From: Carallia brachiata
Lineage: Eukaryota > Streptophyta > Magnoliopsida > Malpighiales > Rhizophoraceae
Assembly: GCA_021464245.1 (NCBI GenBank)
Contig: JADCRB010000060.1
Coordinates: forward strand, 921,797-985,796
DNA length: 64,000 nucleotides
Direction: 5' to 3'
The translations under genes and the position numbers were made by a program. Every line of letters begins with the position of its first letter. The first letter of the stretch is position 1. Of this stretch, positions 60,468-64,000 are shown piece after piece. The notes under the pieces are model-generated. The model saw nothing but the letters and a program-made list of their open reading frames with translations. It ran no database searches and was not told the origin of the DNA.

Positions 60468-61856
60468 ATGCAGGTGGATGACATTAGCGGTCGAGTGCAA
60501 GGAAATTCAAAAGAAAATATGAATCATATTATGTTAAAAGGGACTGGGAGTGGTTTTTGTAGCAGTGTAGATGCAATAATGCTTGGCATTGAACCAAATG
60601 ATGTTGTGAATGGTTTGGCAAATATTAGGAGTGATGAAGAAGCAGCTATTGAGCAGGAACCTAAAATTGGAATGGCTTTCAAAAATAAAGATGAGGTGTT
60701 TAATTTTTATCAAGCTTATGGAAGAGGAAAGGGTTTTGGAGTAGTGAAGCGGGGTGTGAAAAAAGATGAGAAATCTAATGAGGAAAGATGGATGACTTTG
60801 AGATGTAGTAAAGGAGGTGCACACAAATCCAAGGGTAGGAATCTACTAGCAAGACGTGGTAGTCGGAAGGTTGGATGCAAAGCGCGGATTTGTTGTACGA
60901 AGAGAGAAGGATTATGGGTGATATCTTCTATCGGAAGATGCCTTAATACATGTATTGTAATATCCAGCTTATGTCTGAGGATGGAAAGGTACGGATATAT
61001 GGGGTTTCTGAGCTTGTGAAGGGCAGGAGTTCAAAGACACAATGGGTAAGGTATGTGGTGAAGTTTGAAGGCATCTCATATACTATTGCTTGTAATTGTC
61101 AATTGTTTGAGAGCATGGGATATCTTTGTTGCCATTCATTTAAAATTATGATAATTAATGAGGTGGGGGTGATCCCTTATCAATATATATTAAGAAGGTG
61201 GAGAAAAGATGTTGAGAGAAGCCATTCAAATGTGAAGATTTATTGTAATAAAATGTCCACGGAGATGCTACGGACAATGGGTATTGACAGTTATTGAATG
61301 AAACGTTATGTTTAAGGAAGCATTGTTCTATGGGTGATATCTTCTATCGGATTATGTTGACGGGTCTAAAAAAGCAGAACGTAGAGTTGGATGAATGGAC
61401 TGAAGATTCAGTAAGAAAGGAGCATGAGATATATCATATGGGTATGGATGAGGTTGAAGATGTTAGTAGTAAAAAGTGTAAGGACCCAATTTGTGTGAAG
61501 CGAAGGGGTAGGCCAAAATGCAAACGTCAAAAAGGAATGATGGAGAAAAGAAGTGGGAAAAGACAGAGAATAAGGCCACCGACGGAGCATATGATTCCTT
61601 GTCCACCGATAGAGCTAGCCACATCAGCAATTGAGTTACTTCAACAGGTATGTAACCAAAACAGTAACAAATTAATATATATTGATAAATATGAAATATT
61701 GAATTCGTAAAGAAAATCTTGCAATGGCAATGATAGAATTAAAAATAATGGATTGAGTAATTTTCATTAATTTAGGTAAATGAAAGGCGCCTTCAAGTGG
61801 ATCACGAACATTGTATTGGCAGCTGGTGGCCACAGTCCGTTCAACCACAAATATAA
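60468..61856 (+). pseudogene. FAR1/FRS-family gene lacking the MULE transposase region
   Basis: The first frame (60468-61019) holds the FAR1 DNA-binding domain (EPKIGMAFKNKDEVFNFYQA; later CKARICC and a Trp-Val/Ile-Ser end). The next frame (60950-61297) begins abruptly in the SWIM zinc-finger region (VKFEGISYTIACNCQLFES, Cys/His pattern CNC...CCHSF; YILRRWRKDVERSH). A third frame (61294-61647) has a basic GRPKCKRQKG motif and is spliced via GT at 61648 and AG at 61775 to an exon ending at 61856. The ~250-residue MULE transposase domain normally between FAR1 and SWIM is missing, and frames do not join. The family are transposase-derived transcription factors of light signalling. Confidence 0.8.
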
Positions 61857-62040
61857 GGCTAAAAAAGTGTGTAAATTGGCGATTCTGTGTACAAGAGGTT
61901 TGAAACTAATATCATATTAACTCCTCCTTTGATTGGTAGACTTGTTTATTTTTATAGAAACAAAATATATGACGTTATTTTTGAGAAAAAAAAGACTTTA
62001 CTATAGGTACGGATTCCAAATAATATTTATGGGAAAAAAA

Positions 62041-62215
62041 TGTTTTTGTGCCGGTGAAACTGTAACTGATAGTTTTGAAACTAAGACTGATATTGTCCGA
62101 ACTAAGACTGAGTTTTTTTTTGGAAAAGCAAAAATACAAAATGTTTAAAATATCAGTGTTCGTTTCAAAAGTATTAGACGCAGTTTCACTAGGGACATCG
62201 ACCACCACAAAAAAG
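62041..62215. repeat. hairpin element 1
   Basis: ttgtgccgg and gaaactg near the left end are mirrored by cagtttcac and ggccgggac on the right. The inner arms gatagttttgaaac and gtttcaaaagtatta pair. Confidence 0.55.
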
Positions 62216-62574
62216 GCCGGGACATATACGCTTGCTGAATACAAAAGGCATGCTTGTTGAATATTGCTTTCTTTCAACAGGTTCATCAAGGCCTTGGAAG
62301 GAAGCCTTTTTTATTTGTTAGGCTTACAAACAGATGGAGAAGACTCCCTGCAGTTCACATAATTAGATATGTTACCATCGAACTTGAGAGGTGGAGCAGA
62401 TTGGAAGTTGTGGTGCAATTTTGTATTATTATATTTGTTATGGGAAATCTTAGCAAGACATTATACTGGCATTGTAATTGAAAGTTATTGAATGAACGTT
62501 ATGTTTAAGGAAGCATTGTTGTATGGCAGGAACAATGGGTATTGACAGTTCGGCGTGTAAGGTGATACGGAGGA

Positions 62575-62700
62575 GGAAATAAACCGAGACTAATATTTTT
62601 GAAACAAAAAATAAACAGTGTTTCAAAAATATTAGTATTGGTTTCAAAAATAATAGTCGTTGTTCCAATGGAGACAAATCCCGGCACAAAAATCTGGGCC
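62575..62700. repeat. hairpin element 2
   Basis: actaatatttttgaaac and gtttcaaaaatattagt form a perfect 17-bp inverted repeat around a short loop. The right end reads cccggcacaaaaa, related to the left end of element 1. Confidence 0.65.
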
Positions 62701-62789
62701 ACCAACTTTTATTCATCCAATAAATAATTTTTTTTTAAATTTCTGTACGCTTCAAATGTGTATAGTGCAGTTATATATCCCGTGAGTTG

Positions 62790-62965
62790 GTTCCCGGGAT
62801 TTTGTCCCGGGCGAAACCGCGACTATTAGTTGTGAAACCGCGACTGCTATTTTTGAAACGTAAAAATAACAACTGTTTCAAAAATATCAGTTCTGATTTC
62901 AAAAATAACAGTCTCGGTTTCATTTGACACAAAATTCAGCACACAAACCACCGGGACACCAACAT
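62790..62965. repeat. hairpin element 3
   Basis: gctatttttgaaac pairs with gtttcaaaaatatc, flanked by gaaaccg on the left and cggtttc on the right. Related to elements 1 and 2 in sequence and spacing. Confidence 0.6.
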
Positions 62966-63690
62966 TTATTCTTTTAGAGTAACTAAACCATTACAACAAT
63001 TTGCACGCAATACCGTAGAGAGGAAAATCAGCTATTGACCCTGAAAAAAATTCAAGGTTATTCATTCACATAATGTTGAGCGGTCCTAAACACAAATGAA
63101 GTGTAAAGCGCAAATAAATTGGTTAAAGTTAAAACGAAAATTAGTTACAAATATTCAAAGTGATTTGAGTGGTTGATTTAATTTGAAGCCTACATTTTAT
63201 CGAAACAAAGCGTAATGGCTTCGATTCCTAATTATACTGTTTTCCATCTATTACTGTGCTTCCAATTTGTTGTTATTATGAAATGAGTTCTTGCAGTTGT
63301 GGAATTGAGACAGTTAACTTTGAAGTTAAATAAGCATTCCTATTTACAAGTCGGCTAAAATGGCGACATTCACATTACGATATGAAGTCCACTCATACAT
63401 TTACTGACCTCTGCATCACAAAAAAGGCAGAAGGTATTGCCAGCAAAAAGCAAAAACATATACACATCATTGGGTTGAGACATCTGGATGCAGCATGTCA
63501 TGTGACCCATCACAAAATGGGCTAATAACTTTGTGGCAACTAAAGCCCAATTTCAGAAGGCCCATGAGTCAATCTGTTGAGCCATTTGGCAACACCATAA
63601 TTTGCATGTCCAGCCGTCCAAAAATGTGCAACAAACTGACTCTACTCCGAGTCAGAGGACAACAGAATTATCTCCTCATTGTTTCGACCT

Positions 63691-64000
63691 CTAATTGTCA
63701 TGTGGTCGCGTGCCCTCCAAGCACGGTTGCGATTGTTGCGGTGACCTTTGCCTCGCTTCAGTCCACCACACTGCCAAAATATCTTTTTTAATGCGAAATA
63801 GATGTTTTCCCCTCATTTCAAAGAATCGGCGCATCCAATCGTAGCCCAATGCCTCCACAAGCTCCTTAATTAACTCAGTGACTTCAGCTTGTAGGAGTGC
63901 TCCTTCATCCATAATGATGCGGAACACCTCATAAGTCTTCTCATAGATTGGGGTGGCTGGTATGGATTTCAACAGTGCAATCCCTTTCACGGACTCTATG
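63691..64000 (-). CDS. unrecognised protein, partial at the window edge
   Basis: The minus-strand frame is open from the window edge to a stop at 63691, about 103 residues (for example YEKTYEVFRIIMDEGALLQA; WMRRFFEMRGKHLF). The composition looks like a real helical protein rather than low complexity. The N-terminus lies outside the window. I do not recognise the family. A remnant of a coding transposon is possible. Confidence 0.45.
   Translation of the reverse strand, partial: IESVKGIALLKSIPATPIYEKTYEVFRIIMDEGALLQAEVTELIKELVEALGYDWMRRFFEMRGKHLFRIKKDILAVWWTEARQRSPQQSQPCLEGTRPHDN

Larger units (their letters stand above)
61857..63690. other. 3' flank of the FAR1-like gene with hairpin repeats
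   Basis: No gene is seen. It includes three related hairpin elements (listed separately) and a rearranged copy of 61274-61330 at 62485-62550. Confidence 0.5.

Overview
The window is nuclear DNA of a flowering plant, most likely a core eudicot. It holds plant-only gene families: an RPW8-type NLR immune receptor, RPW8-only proteins, DYW-class PPR proteins, SnRK2 kinase and reticulon fragments, and a FAR1/FRS relative. It also has spliced genes with GT/AG introns, a plant-type tRNA-Trp, AT-rich spacers and a heavy load of LTR retrotransposons, LINE tails and MITEs. I cannot name the species.

Layout. (1) 1-2849: 3' part of a Ty1/copia element of the SIRE/Maximus type, ending in a complete 3' LTR. 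It interrupts the NB-ARC exon of an RPW8-NLR gene on the minus strand. (2) 2850-9348: a degenerate segment with that RPW8-NLR (copy A, also split by a 1.36-kb TRIM-like element with LTRs, primer site and 5-bp target duplication) and a broken PPR gene. (3) 9714-10451: an intron-containing 3' fragment of an SnRK2 (OST1-like) kinase gene. (4) 11661-19335: the sister segment (copy B), with an apparently intact five-exon NRG1-like RPW8-NLR (820 aa predicted) and a better preserved but frameshifted DYW PPR gene. (5) 19.5-31.9 kb: a tandem duplication of about 6 kb, each unit carrying a small RPW8-only gene on the minus strand (first intact, second frameshifted and altered by a MITE). (6) 31889-41.9 kb: a degenerate Ty3/gypsy Tat-lineage element with dual RNase H. 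Between integrase and 3' LTR it carries a decayed WUSCHEL-type homeobox gene, with homeodomain, WUS box and EAR-like motif. Its 3' LTR is truncated and lies in a 430-bp tandem duplication. (7) 45.9-54.6 kb: three more RPW8-only genes on the minus strand, the first intact and the other two frameshifted. (8) 55-57.5 kb: 300-bp tandem repeats, a tRNA-Trp and a reticulon-like last exon. (9) 60.5-61.9 kb: a FAR1/FRS-like gene lacking the MULE transposase region. (10) 62-63 kb: three hairpin elements. (11) The right edge carries an unrecognised partial reading frame.

Functional reading. The recurrent theme is innate immunity: one helper-type RPW8-NLR that looks functional, its decayed twin, and a five-member RPW8-only family in which one gene per subgroup stays open. 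The other coding material is mostly pseudogenes and captured or truncated fragments. The most unusual structure is the WUS-type homeobox gene inside the gypsy element.
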